Source: Halomonas rhizosphaerae (GTDB lineage: Bacteria > Pseudomonadota > Gammaproteobacteria > Pseudomonadales > Halomonadaceae). Taken from it: a stretch of 64,000 nucleotides of DNA. Made by a program: the position numbers and the translations under genes. Where the stretch lies: positions 62,001 to 126,000 of the forward strand of contig NZ_JASCQP010000021.1 of the NCBI RefSeq assembly GCF_030010555.1. Reading direction: 5' to 3'. Numbering within the stretch: the stretch's first letter is position 1; each line of letters opens with the position of its first letter. Of the stretch, positions 52,858-64,000 are shown one piece after another. The notes beneath the pieces were generated by a model. It made no database searches and was not told where the DNA came from. It saw nothing but the letters and a program-made list of their open reading frames with translations.

Positions 52858-52926
52858 ACATCGGCGCCGTTCACTACAGCTCACTTGAAGACGCATGCTG
52901 CTATGCAGCACCGGAGCATGACGTCC

Positions 52927-53802
52927 TTAATGCAGGGTCGGAGGAGCTCCCTCCGGGTCGTCGAGCATCGCCTCGATCTCGGGCACCGGGAAGTGGTAGC
53001 GGGTATGGCAGAAGTGGCACTGGGTGTCGATGCCGCCCTGCTCGACCAGCACCTCGCGCAGCTCCTGCTCGCCCAGGGTCATCAGGGCGGAGGCGATGCG
53101 CTCGCGCGAGCAGGTGCAACCGAAACGTAGTGCCTTGGGGTCGAAGACCCGCACCGTCTCCTCATGGTAGAGCCGACGCAGCACCTCCAGCGGCTCGAGG
53201 CCGAGCAGCTCCTCGTCCTTCACGGTGTCGGCCAGGTGCACGGTGCGCTCCCAGGCGTCGGCATCCTGGTTACGGGACTCGTCGGGCAGGCGCTGCAGCA
53301 GCAGGCCGGCGGCGCGGCACCCGTCGGCGGCCAGCCACAGCCGCGTCGGCAGCTGCTCGGACTGGGCGAAGTAGGCGGCGAGGCAGCCGGCCAGGCTGTC
53401 GTGCTCGAGGGCCACGATGCCCTGATAGCGGTGGCCATCGGTGGGATCCAGGGTGATCATGATCTGTCCCTCACCCACCAGCTCGCGGAAGCCGGCATCC
53501 TCGCCGGGAATCGGCGCATCCTCGGCCAGGCGAGCAATGGCGCGCAGCTCGCCGCCGGGATTGGACTCGGCCATCAGCAGGGCGAGCGCCCCCTGGCCGC
53601 GCACCTCGATACTCAGGGTGCCGTCGAGCTTGACGGTATCGGTGAGCAGGGCCACCGCGGCGAGCAGCTCGCCGAGCAGGTGGTTCACCGCGGGGGGATA
53701 GTCGTGGCGCTCGAGCACCTCGCCGTAGGCGCGCTCGAGGGTGACGATCTCGCCGCGCACGTTGGTGTTGTCGAAGAGGAAACGCTGGATCTGGTCGGTC
53801 AT
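52927..53802 (-). CDS. hslO: Redox-regulated chaperone Hsp33
   Basis: This 291-residue protein opens [20 protein letters not shown], the Hsp33 N-terminal domain. The C-terminal redox switch has two Cys pairs, [10 protein letters not shown] and [12 protein letters not shown], that bind zinc when reduced. Oxidation unfolds this part and turns the chaperone on. The ATG at 53800-53802 starts 9 nt after the hslR stop, so the two are coupled. The next gene, pckA, has its own promoter. Confidence 0.95.
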   Translation of the reverse strand: MTDQIQRFLFDNTNVRGEIVTLERAYGEVLERHDYPPAVNHLLGELLAAVALLTDTVKLDGTLSIEVRGQGALALLMAESNPGGELRAIARLAEDAPIPGEDAGFRELVGEGQIMITLDPTDGHRYQGIVALEHDSLAGCLAAYFAQSEQLPTRLWLAADGCRAAGLLLQRLPDESRNQDADAWERTVHLADTVKDEELLGLEPLEVLRRLYHEETVRVFDPKALRFGCTCSRERIASALMTLGEQELREVLVEQGGIDTQCHFCHTRYHFPVPEIEAMLDDPEGAPPTLH

Positions 53803-53811
53803 TAGGCTCTC

Positions 53812-54190
<379 letters not shown>

Positions 54191-54198
<8 letters not shown>

Positions 54199-54880
54199 GG
54201 ACACCTCCCTCGCCCGCCGCAGGCGGCAGGTTGTCGGGCAGGATGCTGGCGAAGCGGTCCAGGGCGATGAACTCCTCGAGTTCCCGCTCGGGCCGGCGAC
54301 TGTCGGGCTGCTTGATGCCCAGCAGGTGACGGATACCGAACTCCCGGGCACTCTCCAGCACCGAGGCATTGTCGTCGATGAACAGGGTGCGCTGCGGGTC
54401 GAAGGGCTCGATCTCCTGCAGGGCGAACCAGAAGGCCTGCTCCTCCTTGGGCACGCCGAGATCCGCCGAGGAGACGATGGCATCCAGGTACTCCTCGAGG
54501 CCGGTCAGCGGCAGCTTGAGCTCCAGGCTCGCGCGGTCGGCATTGGTGGCCAGCACCACCCGCGGATGGGCCGCCTTGAGCCAGCGGAGGAAGTCCAGGG
54601 CGTCGCTGCGCAGGCCGATCAGGTGCTGCACCTCTCGCTTGAGCGCCACCACGTCGACCCCCAGCTCGCGACTCCAGTAGGCCAGGCTGTACCAGTTGAG
54701 GGTGCCCTGCTCGCGGATGATTCGGGCGCGCAGCTCCTCCTGGGTCGCCTCGTCGAGGCGATGCAGTTCCACATAGCGCCGCGGCAGGTGCTCGAGCCAG
54801 AAGTGGCTGTCGAAATGCAGGTCCAGCAGGGTGCCGTCCATGTCCAGCAGGACGGTATCGATGGCGCGCCAGTCGATCAT
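54191..54880 (-). CDS. yrfG: GMP/IMP nucleotidase YrfG (HAD)
   Basis: This 229-residue HAD phosphatase has LLDMDGTLLDLHFDS (motif I), VVLATNADRASLELKL (motif II) and GVPKEEQAFW (motif III). LFIDDNASVLESAREFGI is motif IV. The protein matches YrfG, which dephosphorylates GMP and IMP. The ATG at 54878-54880 has CGGAG upstream. It is the head gene of yrfG-hslR-hslO, as in E. coli. NudE is divergent from it. Confidence 0.92.
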
Positions 54881-55019
54881 CGCTACTCCGGGGGTGAGTC
54901 GGGGGCCGTTGAGACGTAGTATTGTAACGAATCGCCATGCAGGGCGCACAGCGGCTGTCTGGCCTCCACGCATGCCCCTCTCGCTCGCCCCTTTCGCTCG
55001 CCAACAGGGAATCCCGCCC

Positions 55020-55625
55020 ATGTCCGACCAGCACGACGCCTCCCGGCCCTGGCCCGTCAAACCGCACATCCTCGACCGGCGCAGCGTGGCGCGAAGTCGC
55101 CTCTTCCACGTCGAGGAGCTGGACCTGCGCTTCTCCAACGGCGCCGAGCGCACCTTCGAGCGGCTTACCGGCACCGGCCAGGGCATCGGTGCGGTGATGA
55201 TCGTGGCCATGCCCGACCCGGAGCACGTGCTGCTCATCCGCGAGTATGCCGCCGGCTTCGAGGACTATGTGCTGACCCTGCCCAAGGGCCTCGTCGACCC
55301 GGGCGAGGATATCGTCACCGCGGCCAATCGCGAGCTGATGGAGGAGTGCGGCTTCGGCGCCAACCGCATCGAGCCCCTGGTGGAGCTGTCGCTCGCCCCC
55401 AACTACATGCGCCACCGCATGCAGGTGCTGCTGGCCAGCGACCTCTACCCGAGGCGCCTGCCCGGCGACGAGCCGGAGCCGTTGATCGTGGAGACCCACG
55501 CCATCGACGAGCTCTCGGCCCTGCTGGCCCGGGAGGACTTCCACGAGGCCCGCGCCATCGCCGCGTTGTTCATCGCCCGGGACAAGCTGCGCAGCGAGGC
55601 GCCCGTCGATGCCGGTCTCTGGTGA
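55020..55625 (+). CDS. nudE: ADP compounds hydrolase NudE (Nudix)
   Basis: This 201-residue Nudix enzyme has LPKGLVDPGEDIVTAANRELMEECGFGA, in which the Nudix box runs G.....E.......RELMEECGF. The N-terminal half (RSRLFHVEELDLRFSNG) and the motif YEAGFEDY-like IREYAAGFEDYVL match NudE. It cleaves ADP-ribose, Ap3A and NADH to AMP. It is divergent from yrfG, matching the E. coli neighbourhood. The ATG at 55020 has AGGGA upstream. The gene ends 15 nt from the convergent oxidoreductase. Confidence 0.92.
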   Translation: MSDQHDASRPWPVKPHILDRRSVARSRLFHVEELDLRFSNGAERTFERLTGTGQGIGAVMIVAMPDPEHVLLIREYAAGFEDYVLTLPKGLVDPGEDIVTAANRELMEECGFGANRIEPLVELSLAPNYMRHRMQVLLASDLYPRRLPGDEPEPLIVETHAIDELSALLAREDFHEARAIAALFIARDKLRSEAPVDAGLW

Positions 55626-55640
55626 GCCCGGCGGCCTCCT

Positions 55641-56729
55641 CTACCGTGAGTGCAGCCGACGCAGTGCGCTGTTGCCCTCCTTGAGCTTCACCCAGCGGCC
55701 CTGCCGGTAGCTGTCGAGTCCGCTCTCCAGCAGGGTCATCACGTCCAGCGCCGACTCGCTGGTGACCGGCGGGGGCGTGCCGTCGAGCAGGGCTCGAGCG
55801 ATGCCGGCATAGAAGGCGGGATAGTCTCCCGGCACGACCGGTGCCTCGCGGCTCGTCAGGGCCATTGATTCGCCCTCCCCCTCGTCGAGGGTCAGGGTAC
55901 CGGGCGAGGGATCCACGCCCCAGCCCGGCGACGGGGCCTGTCCCTCCTTGAGCCAGGCCTCCTGGGGATCGAGCCCGTACTTCACGAAGCTGCCCCGGGT
56001 GCCGTGGACCCGGAAGCGCGGGGTCGGCTCGGCCACCAGGGAACTGGCCTGCAGGCTCACCCGCAGGTGGTCGTACTCCAGCAGCGCCAGGAAGTCGTCG
56101 TCCACCTCGGCCCCCTGGCGAGAGGTGGCGAGTTCCAGCAGGATCGCCTTGGGCATGCCGAAGAGCTGCCGGGCCTGGTCGAGCAGGTGCGGCCCCAGGT
56201 CGTACCAGATGCCACCGCCAGGCTTGTGATGGTCGCGCCAGCGGTCGGTGACCCGGGGGCGAAAGCGGTCGAAGCGCGACTCCAGCGCCACCACCCGTCC
56301 CAGGGTCCCCTCGTCGAGCAGCGCCTTGAGGGTCAGGAAGTCGCTGTCCCAGCGGCGGTTGTGAAAGACGCTCAGCAGGCGCTCGGCGCCATCGGCCTGG
56401 GCCTTGAGAAGGCGGGCCTCGGAGGCGCTGACGCTGAAGGGCTTGTCGATCACCACGTGCTTGCCGGCATTGAGCGCCGCCTTGGCCAGCGGGAAGTGGG
56501 TGTCGTTGGGGGTGGCGATCACCACCAGGTCGATGTCGCGTCGTGCGAACAGCGGCGCCGCCTTGGGCAGCACCTCGACCTCGGGGTGGTCGGCCTCGAC
56601 CCGCTCGGCATCGCCGCTGACCACGGCGGTCAGCTCCAGGCCGGGGGCGGCCTGGATCAGCGGGGCGTGGAAGGTACGCCCGGCCATGCCGTAGCCGACC
56701 AGGCCGACGTTGAGGGTCTGTGTCTTCAT
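55641..56729 (-). CDS. Gfo/Idh/MocA family oxidoreductase
   Basis: This 362-residue protein has the NAD(P) fold VGLVGYGMAGRTFHAPLI. The conserved VVIDKPFSVSASEARLL contains the EKP-type Lys region (DKP). The C-terminal domain has DHHKPGGGIWYDLGPHLLDQARQLFG with the catalytic His. It resembles YdgJ/YhhX-like dehydrogenases; the substrate is probably a sugar or polyol derivative. It is a single gene between nudE and ilvD with no operon partner. The ATG at 56727-56729 is at the Rossmann start. Confidence 0.88.
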   Translation of the reverse strand: MKTQTLNVGLVGYGMAGRTFHAPLIQAAPGLELTAVVSGDAERVEADHPEVEVLPKAAPLFARRDIDLVVIATPNDTHFPLAKAALNAGKHVVIDKPFSVSASEARLLKAQADGAERLLSVFHNRRWDSDFLTLKALLDEGTLGRVVALESRFDRFRPRVTDRWRDHHKPGGGIWYDLGPHLLDQARQLFGMPKAILLELATSRQGAEVDDDFLALLEYDHLRVSLQASSLVAEPTPRFRVHGTRGSFVKYGLDPQEAWLKEGQAPSPGWGVDPSPGTLTLDEGEGESMALTSREAPVVPGDYPAFYAGIARALLDGTPPPVTSESALDVMTLLESGLDSYRQGRWVKLKEGNSALRRLHSR

Positions 56730-56811
56730 CGTGCGGGCTTCCCTGCAGGGGTCATGGGGCCCGGCCCGGGGCCGTGACTCGCGTCGCCAGGCATCCGGCC
56801 GGGTCTCGGGC

Positions 56812-58656
56812 TCAGTCTAGCCGGGTCAGGTCGCGCACCGCGCCCTTGTCGGCGGAGGTCGCCAGCAAGGCATAGGCCTTGAGGGCCGCCGAGACCTTGC
56901 GGTCGCGCGTGATGCTCGGCTTCCAGGCCTCTGCGCCCTTCGCCTCCTCCGCCTGACGGCGGCGGGCGAGTTCCTCGTCGGTGAGCTTCACGTCGATGCG
57001 CCGATTGGGGATGTCGATGCGGATGAGGTCGCCGCTCTCCACCAGGCCGATGGCGCCGCCGGCGGCGGCCTCCGGCGAGGCGTGGCCGATGGAGAGTCCG
57101 GAGGTGCCGCCGGAGAAGCGCCCGTCGGTGAGCAGCGCGCAGGCCTTGCCCAGCCCCTTGGACTTGAGGTAGCTGGTCGGGTAGAGCATTTCCTGCATGC
57201 CGGGACCGCCCCGCGGGCCTTCGTAGCGGATGACGACCACCTCGCCCTCCTTCACCTGGCCACCGAGGATATGCTCCACCGCCTGGTCCTGGGACTCTAC
57301 CACATGCGCCGGGCCCTCGAAGACCAGGTTCGCGTCGTCGACGCCGGCGGTCTTCACCACGCAGCCGTCCTCGGCGATGTTGCCCTTGAGCACCGCCAGG
57401 CCCCCCTCGTGAGAGAAGGCATGTTCGAGGTCACGGATGCAGCCGCCGGCCCGGTCGCCGTCGAGGCTCGGCCAGCGGGCGGCCTGGGAGAAGGCCTCCT
57501 GAGTGGGGATGCCCCCGGGGCCGGCCTTGTAGAACTCCACTACCTCGGGACTCGGGGAGCGCATGATGTCCCACTCCTCAAGGGCCCCGGCCAGGCTCTC
57601 GCCGTAGACGGTGGGCACCCGGGTACCCAGCACCCCGGCGCGGTCCAGCTCGCCAAGGATGGCCATGATGCCGCCGGCGCGGTGGCAGTCCTCGATATGG
57701 TACTGCTGGGTATTGGGCGCCAGCTTGCACAGCTGTGGCACCTCCCGCGACAGACGGTCGATATCGGCCATGGTGAAGTCCACCTCGCCCTCCTGGGCGG
57801 CGGCCAGCAGGTGCAGGATGGTGTTGGTGGAGCCGCCCATGGCGATGTCCAGGGTCATGGCGTTGCGGAAGGCCGCCTTCGAGCCGATGGCCCGCGGCAG
57901 CAGGTGCGCCTCGTTGCCCTCGTAATAGCGCTTGGCCAGTTCGACGATGCGGCTTCCCGCCTCCTCGAACAGCCGGCGGCGGTCGGCGTGAGTGGCCAGC
58001 ACCGTGCCGTTGCCCGGGAGCGCCAGGCCCAGGGCCTCCATCAGGCAGTTCATGGAGTTGGCAGTGAACATCCCCGAGCAGCTGCCGCAGGTCGGGCAGG
58101 CGCTGCGCTCGATCTCCTCGATCTCCTCGTCGCTGTAGCGATCGTCGGCGGCGGAGATCATCGCATCGATCAGGTCGATGCCGTGGTCGAGCAGCTTGGT
58201 CTTGCCCGCCTCCATGGGGCCACCGGAGACGAAGATCACCGGGATGTTCAGGCGCATGGCCGCGTTGAGCATTCCCGGAGTGATCTTGTCGCAGTTGGAG
58301 ATGCACACCAGGGCATCGGCGCAGTGGGCGTTGACCATGTACTCGACGCTGTCGGCGATCAGGTCGCGGCTCGGCAGCGAGTAGAGCATGCCGTCGTGGC
58401 CCATGGCGATGCCGTCGTCCACGGCGATGGTGTTGAACTCCTTGGCCACCCCGCCGGCCCTCTCGATCTCGCGCGCCACCAGCTGCCCCATGTCCTTCAG
58501 GTGCACGTGACCCGGCACGAACTGGGTGAAGGAGTTGGCCACGGCGATGATCGGCTTGTGGAAGTCGTCGTCCTTCATGCCGGTGGCGCGCCACAGGGCG
58601 CGGGCACCGGCCATGTTGCGGCCGGCAGTGGTGGTGCGGGAACGATACTCGGGCAT
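56812..58656 (-). CDS. ilvD: Dihydroxy-acid dehydratase
   Basis: This 614-residue IlvD/Edd-family enzyme has [13 protein letters not shown] and [17 protein letters not shown], which hold the Fe-S cysteines. [46 protein letters not shown] and [18 protein letters not shown] at the start fit IlvD (616 residues in E. coli). It dehydrates dihydroxy acids in valine and isoleucine synthesis. The ATG at 58654-58656 has GAGGA upstream and is preferred over a longer form starting at 58749. Confidence 0.95.
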   Translation of the reverse strand: MPEYRSRTTTAGRNMAGARALWRATGMKDDDFHKPIIAVANSFTQFVPGHVHLKDMGQLVAREIERAGGVAKEFNTIAVDDGIAMGHDGMLYSLPSRDLIADSVEYMVNAHCADALVCISNCDKITPGMLNAAMRLNIPVIFVSGGPMEAGKTKLLDHGIDLIDAMISAADDRYSDEEIEEIERSACPTCGSCSGMFTANSMNCLMEALGLALPGNGTVLATHADRRRLFEEAGSRIVELAKRYYEGNEAHLLPRAIGSKAAFRNAMTLDIAMGGSTNTILHLLAAAQEGEVDFTMADIDRLSREVPQLCKLAPNTQQYHIEDCHRAGGIMAILGELDRAGVLGTRVPTVYGESLAGALEEWDIMRSPSPEVVEFYKAGPGGIPTQEAFSQAARWPSLDGDRAGGCIRDLEHAFSHEGGLAVLKGNIAEDGCVVKTAGVDDANLVFEGPAHVVESQDQAVEHILGGQVKEGEVVVIRYEGPRGGPGMQEMLYPTSYLKSKGLGKACALLTDGRFSGGTSGLSIGHASPEAAAGGAIGLVESGDLIRIDIPNRRIDVKLTDEELARRRQAEEAKGAEAWKPSITRDRKVSAALKAYALLATSADKGAVRDLTRLD

Positions 58657-58773
58657 GGTGTCCTCTTCGTCATGCATGCCGCCCCTCGCCTCCTCGATCG
58701 CTCGAGGAGCCTGGGGCGATTCTGGTGTCATTGGGGCCGATTCTGTCACGCGGCCGGTCGTCAGGCCAGTCGC

Positions 58774-59427
58774 TCAGCCGACGGGCAGCAGCCTGCCGCC
58801 CTCCAGCCGGCAGCGCCGGTCGGCCAGCGCCTCGATGTCGTCGCGGTCGTGGCTGACCAGTACCACCGCCGCCCCCGCGGCCTTCTGGCGACGCACCAGG
58901 GCCCAGAGCCCGTCGCGGGTCACCTCGTCCAGGCCAGCGAAGGGCTCGTCGAGCAGCAGGACCCTCGAGCCGCGCAGCAGGGCCCGCAGCAGCGCCACCC
59001 GCTGTCGCTGGCCGCCCGAGAGCTCCTCGGGCAGGCGGTCCTCGAGCCCCTCGAGTCCCACCTCGGCCAGTCCCGCACGGATCCGGGCCTGCTGCTCATG
59101 GGTAAGCTTCATGTCCGGCGCCAGCCCCAGGCCCACGTTGAGCCAGACCGGCAGCTGGTCGAAGAGATTGTGCTCCTGGAAGACGGTGGTAATCCCGCGC
59201 TCCCAGGGCGGCAGCGCCAGCAGGTCCTGCCCCTGCCAGGCGAGAGAGCCGCCGGCCGGCTCGAGGAATCCCGCCAGCAGCCCCAGCAGGGTGCTCTTGC
59301 CAGTCCCCGACGGCCCCTCCACCGACAGGCACTCGCCCGGGGCGAGCCGGAAGGTGAAATGGAAGTCCGGCGTCTCCCCGGGATCATGGCGGTCATAGTG
59401 GAAGGTCAGGTCACGACACTCGAGCAT
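58774..59427 (-). CDS. thiQ: Thiamine ABC transporter ATP-binding protein
   Basis: This 217-residue ATPase has Walker A GPSGTGKSTLLGLLAGF, signature ELSGGQRQRVALLRALLR, Walker B VLLLDEPFAGLDE and switch VSHDRDD. The size and the thiBPQ setting indicate ThiQ. It powers uptake of thiamine and thiamine phosphates. The ATG at 59425-59427 lies inside the last codons of thiP (17-nt overlap), so the pair is coupled. The gene ends the operon. Confidence 0.93.
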   Translation of the reverse strand: MLECRDLTFHYDRHDPGETPDFHFTFRLAPGECLSVEGPSGTGKSTLLGLLAGFLEPAGGSLAWQGQDLLALPPWERGITTVFQEHNLFDQLPVWLNVGLGLAPDMKLTHEQQARIRAGLAEVGLEGLEDRLPEELSGGQRQRVALLRALLRGSRVLLLDEPFAGLDEVTRDGLWALVRRQKAAGAAVVLVSHDRDDIEALADRRCRLEGGRLLPVG

Positions 59428-61084
59428 GGCGCTCCTCGCGGGCGTAGCGGGTCCAGGGATAGCGAGGCGGACGACGGGTCAGCCACCCCAGCAGCATGAA
59501 CACCAGCACCACCAGCATCAGCAGCACCAGCGCCGTGGCGGCGGCGCCCTGCCAGCGATAGCCGCCCAGTTGCTGATAGAGCAGCATCGGCAGAGTCGGG
59601 GCCGAGGGGCTGCCGAACAGGGCGATGACGCTGAAATCCCCCAGCGACAGGGTCATGGCATAGGCCAGCGCCAGGGCCAGGGGGCGGCGCAGACGCGGCC
59701 AGATAAGCCACCGCAGCCGGGCCCGTCCGCGGATGCCGAACTGGTCGGCCAGGCGCAGCTCGGGGGCCGACAGCCCCGGCAGGGCCCCGCGCACCACCTG
59801 CATGGCGAAGGGCAGCGCCATGAAGGCATTGACCAGCACCACCAGGCCGTAGCCCTGCCAGCCGCTGCCCAGGGTCGGGCGCAGCAGCAGGAAGAGCCCG
59901 GTCCCCAGCACCAGGGAGGGGATCACCAGGATCAGCTGACCGCCCCCTTCCATCAGCAGCGCCGACCAGGCATGTTGCCGAGTCCGCAGCCAGCGACTGC
60001 CCACCAGCAGGGCCACGGCCAGCGACAGGGCCCCGGCCCCCGCGCCCAGGGCCATCACCAGGCTGCGCGCCGCCGCCGGCCACAGGCTGGCGCTGCGGGG
60101 CAGTTCGGGCAGCCCGGTGAGCCCCGCCAGCACCACCGCGAGCAGCGGCGGCAGCAGCAGCGCCGCCAGGGCGGTGAGCCAGACGGCATCGGTGAGCCGG
60201 GAAGCGCCGACGGCATCTCGGCGGTGCCAGCGCCCCCCGGCCGGCAGGGCGGCGCTGCCGACCACCAGCGAGGGCGCCCCGCCCCGGGAGAGAGCCAGCA
60301 GCCACAGCGACAGACAGATAACCAGCTGGGTCAGGGCCAGCAGGGCCGCCAGGGCCAGGTCATGGTCGAACTTGAGGGCCTGGTAGAGCGCCACCTCCAG
60401 GGTCGAGGAGCGCGGTCCGCCGCCCAGCGTCATGACGATGGCGAAGCTGGTGAAGCAGAGGGTGAAGACCAGCGCCGCCAGGCGCGGCAGCAGCGGTGCG
60501 AGGCGCGGCCACTCCAGGGTGCGCCAGAGCGCCGCCCGCGTCAGTCCAAGTTGGGAGGCCAGCCGCCAGTGCGCCGCGGGCGCCGTCTCCAGGGCCTGCA
60601 GCATCAACCGGGCCGAGAGCGGGAGGTTGTAGAAGACATGGGCCAGCACGATGCCGGAGAGGCCGTAGAGATAGCCCGACTCGGCCCCGACCAGCCACTC
60701 CCAGAGCGGGGCCGCCCAGCCCCGCCGTCCATGCACCGCCACCAGGCCGAACAGGCCGATCAGCGTCGGCAGCACCAGCGAGAGCTCCATGGCGCGCAGC
60801 AGCAGGGCGCGCCCCGGGAAGCGCGGGCGCCTCGCCAGGGCCACGGCCACCGGCACGGCAAGCCCCACCGCCAGCAGGGTCGAGAGGGTGGCCTGCCAGA
60901 GGGTGAAGCGCAGCACGGCAGCCAGCCACGGTTCTTGCCAGAGCATGGCCGGATGCAGCTCCCGGGCCTGCCACAGCAGCGCCCCCAGGCTGCCGAGCCC
61001 CAGCCCTGCCACCGCCGTCAGGGCGGCAAGGCCGAGCCCCGGCGGCCAGCGCGACAGGGTGGCCCAGCGAGAGGGCAGCGACAC
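59411..61084 (-). CDS. thiP: Thiamine ABC transporter permease
   Basis: This 557-residue permease has about 12 helices in two halves, each with an EAA loop: ALETAPAAHWRLASQLGLTRAALWRTLEWPRL in the first half and LRLADQFGIRGRARLRWLIWPRLRRPLALALAY in the second. The fused two-domain layout is typical of ThiP. The GTG at 61082-61084 is chosen as the start because it follows the thiB stop at 61090 by 5 nt; a GTG at 61114 would overlap thiB. The remaining genes of the transporter flank it. Confidence 0.9.
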   Translation of the reverse strand: MSLPSRWATLSRWPPGLGLAALTAVAGLGLGSLGALLWQARELHPAMLWQEPWLAAVLRFTLWQATLSTLLAVGLAVPVAVALARRPRFPGRALLLRAMELSLVLPTLIGLFGLVAVHGRRGWAAPLWEWLVGAESGYLYGLSGIVLAHVFYNLPLSARLMLQALETAPAAHWRLASQLGLTRAALWRTLEWPRLAPLLPRLAALVFTLCFTSFAIVMTLGGGPRSSTLEVALYQALKFDHDLALAALLALTQLVICLSLWLLALSRGGAPSLVVGSAALPAGGRWHRRDAVGASRLTDAVWLTALAALLLPPLLAVVLAGLTGLPELPRSASLWPAAARSLVMALGAGAGALSLAVALLVGSRWLRTRQHAWSALLMEGGGQLILVIPSLVLGTGLFLLLRPTLGSGWQGYGLVVLVNAFMALPFAMQVVRGALPGLSAPELRLADQFGIRGRARLRWLIWPRLRRPLALALAYAMTLSLGDFSVIALFGSPSAPTLPMLLYQQLGGYRWQGAAATALVLLMLVVLVFMLLGWLTRRPPRYPWTRYAREERHARVS

Positions 61085-61089
61085 CTCGC

Positions 61090-62088
61090 TCAACGCACGC
61101 TGGCGTTGAGCCACTCGCGGATCCAGGCGCGGCGGTTCTCGCGCACCTCCTCGGGCGTGAAGGTCAGACTCCGTGGCTGGATCAACCGCTCGAAGACCTC
61201 GGGCAGCGCATCGCCCAGATCGATGGCCGGGTTCATGACGTTGCCCAGCGGGATATGGCGCTGGAAGTCCGGCGTCAACATGAAGGCCAGGAAGTCACGG
61301 GCGAGCTCGGGCTGCTCGGTATTCGCCAGCATGGCGGCGGTCTCCACCTGCAGATAGTGGCCCTCCTCGAACTCGGCGGCCTGGTAGCGGTCGGTCTCCT
61401 CCACCGCCATGTGGTAGGCCGGCGAGGTGGCATAGGAGAGCACCAGGGGCGCCTCGCCGTTCATGAACAGCGAGAAGTAGGCCTGGCTCCAGCCGTTGGT
61501 GACGGTCAGCACCCGCTCGTTGAGCCGCGCCCAGACGGCCGGGGCCTCATCGCCATAGACGTGCCTGATCCACAGCAGCAGGCCCTGGCCGGTGACGCTG
61601 GTGCGCGGGTCCTGGAGGATCACCTTGACGTCGTCCGGCGCCTCGAGCAGTTCACGAAAGCTGCCCGGCGGCTCACTGAGCTGCTCACTGTCGTAGACGA
61701 AGGCGAAGTGGCCCCAGTCGTAGGGCAGGAAGGTGTCGTCGGCCCAGTCGATGGGCAGCGCCAGCGGCGCGGTGTCGACCCGGTGGGGGGCCAGCAGGTC
61801 AAGCTCGCGGGCCTCGGCCATCAGGTTCATGTCCAGCCCCAGCACCAGGTCCGCCCCGGTGCCCTCCCCCTCCAGGCGCAGGCGCTGGAGGATGTCGACG
61901 CCACCGTCCAGCGCCACGAAGCGCAGGTCGCAGTCGCCGCAGCGCTCCTCGAAGGCGGCCTCGATGCCGGGGCCCGGCCCCCACTCGGAGACGAAGGAGT
62001 CGTAGGTGTAGACGGTGAGCGTTCGCTCGGCGGCGGATGCCGCGCCCGACGTCGCCAGCCCCAGGACCAGGGCTACCAGATATCTCAT
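61090..62088 (-). CDS. thiB: Thiamine ABC transporter substrate-binding protein
   Basis: This 332-residue protein has signal MRYLVALVLGLATSGAASAAE. The ThiB/TbpA fold shows TLTVYTYDSFVSEWGPGPGIEAAFEERCGDCDLRFVALDGGVDILQRL and SVTGQGLLLWIRHVYG. It binds thiamine, thiamine phosphate and thiamine pyrophosphate in the periplasm. The ATG at 62086-62088 has GGGAAGG upstream. It is the first gene of thiBPQ. A terminator separates it from lon. No TPP riboswitch was recognised. Confidence 0.93.
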   Translation of the reverse strand: MRYLVALVLGLATSGAASAAERTLTVYTYDSFVSEWGPGPGIEAAFEERCGDCDLRFVALDGGVDILQRLRLEGEGTGADLVLGLDMNLMAEARELDLLAPHRVDTAPLALPIDWADDTFLPYDWGHFAFVYDSEQLSEPPGSFRELLEAPDDVKVILQDPRTSVTGQGLLLWIRHVYGDEAPAVWARLNERVLTVTNGWSQAYFSLFMNGEAPLVLSYATSPAYHMAVEETDRYQAAEFEEGHYLQVETAAMLANTEQPELARDFLAFMLTPDFQRHIPLGNVMNPAIDLGDALPEVFERLIQPRSLTFTPEEVRENRRAWIREWLNASVR

Positions 62089-62111
62089 GGGGCCTTCCCG
62101 TTGTCGGTAAT

Positions 62112-62148
62112 AACCCCGGCACCGGTTCAGGTACCGGATCCGGGGGTT
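62112..62148 (-). terminator. Interrupted hairpin after lon
   Basis: The outer stem AACCCC (62112-62117) / GGGGTT (62143-62148) and an inner CCGGT/ACCGG (62122-62126/62133-62137) form an interrupted hairpin about 37 bp after the lon stop. The U-run is weak. Confidence 0.55.
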
Positions 62149-62155
62149 TCTTACA

Positions 62156-62171
62156 GCTTCCAGCTTACGGC
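62156..62171. repeat. Inverted copy of the GCCGTAAGCTGGAAGC repeat
   Basis: This 16-base unit on the minus strand is identical to 33836-33851. It lies between the lon stop and its hairpin. It suggests a small dispersed intergenic repeat family. Confidence 0.65.
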
Positions 62172-62185
62172 CCCGGCCAAGCCGG

Positions 62186-64000
<1,815 letters not shown>

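Noticed and set aside
57082-59499. Plus-strand open frame of 805 codons over ilvD and thiQ
   Set aside because: It is an antisense shadow of ilvD/thiQ with no recognisable domain or ribosome site.
62089-62185. Possible TPP riboswitch ahead of thiBPQ
   Set aside because: None of the conserved THI-box elements (for example CTGAGA and the ACCTGA(T)CTGG core in the right order) are present. The structure found fits a lon terminator.

Overview
The window reads as a chromosomal segment of a GC-rich gammaproteobacterium, most likely Halomonadaceae (Halomonas or a close relative). This is an inference. It rests on gene order shared with enterobacteria and pseudomonads (nudF-yqiB-cpdA; nudE / yrfG-hslR-hslO-pckA; rppH-ptsP; lgt-thyA-folA; rsd/algQ; thiBPQ), on very GC-rich coding with acidic proteins, and on Halomonas-like porins. 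No phage, plasmid or CRISPR array was found. The window cuts cysD at the left edge and lon at the right edge; both run on the minus strand.

Layout. 1-6070: core genes: cysD 5' end, nudF-yqiB-cpdA, a secreted TPR protein, greB, a DUF4160/DUF2442 pair whose first member is frameshifted, rsmC-cmoM, and tRNA-Arg(CCU). 6300-14548: a CorC/HlyC-type membrane protein, then a catabolic-looking cluster made of a GntR/FCD regulator divergent from two short CHR (chromate-transporter family) genes, tctC-tctB-tctA and a GGT-family Ntn-hydrolase. 14619-17925: the accessory patch, with an IS3 transposase remnant, a LigD end-joining ligase split into three overlapping genes (PE, LIG, POL), and a wrecked TonB-dependent copper receptor. 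18087-23275: Fnr, a DcaP-type porin, a small exported coiled-coil protein, a secreted protein with an internal repeat, and a second porin. 23686-35000: a coiled-coil/ProQ protein, folA-thyA-lgt, a TauE permease coupled to a degenerate hybrid kinase that keeps only its receiver, an NRDE protein, ptsP-rppH, a HAD phosphatase and mdh.

35184-46333: an RND efflux pair, rsd/algQ, a complete branched-chain-amino-acid-type ABC transporter, an alpha/beta hydrolase and dsbB. 46330-64000: gshA, tex, msrB, pckA (with a HexR-like operator), the hslO-hslR-yrfG heat-shock block, nudE, a Gfo/Idh/MocA oxidoreductase, ilvD, thiBPQ and lon.

How the genes combine. Most of the window is housekeeping: nucleotide clean-up by three Nudix enzymes, thymidylate and folate, thiamine uptake, redox (gshA, dsbB, msrB), and carbon and nitrogen control (ptsP, pckA, mdh, fnr). 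The parts most worth a second look are the three-gene LigD, the CHR/Tct/GGT uptake cluster, the receiver protein with a dead kinase core, the coiled-coil ProQ protein, the porin-leader relic and the intergenic repeat families.
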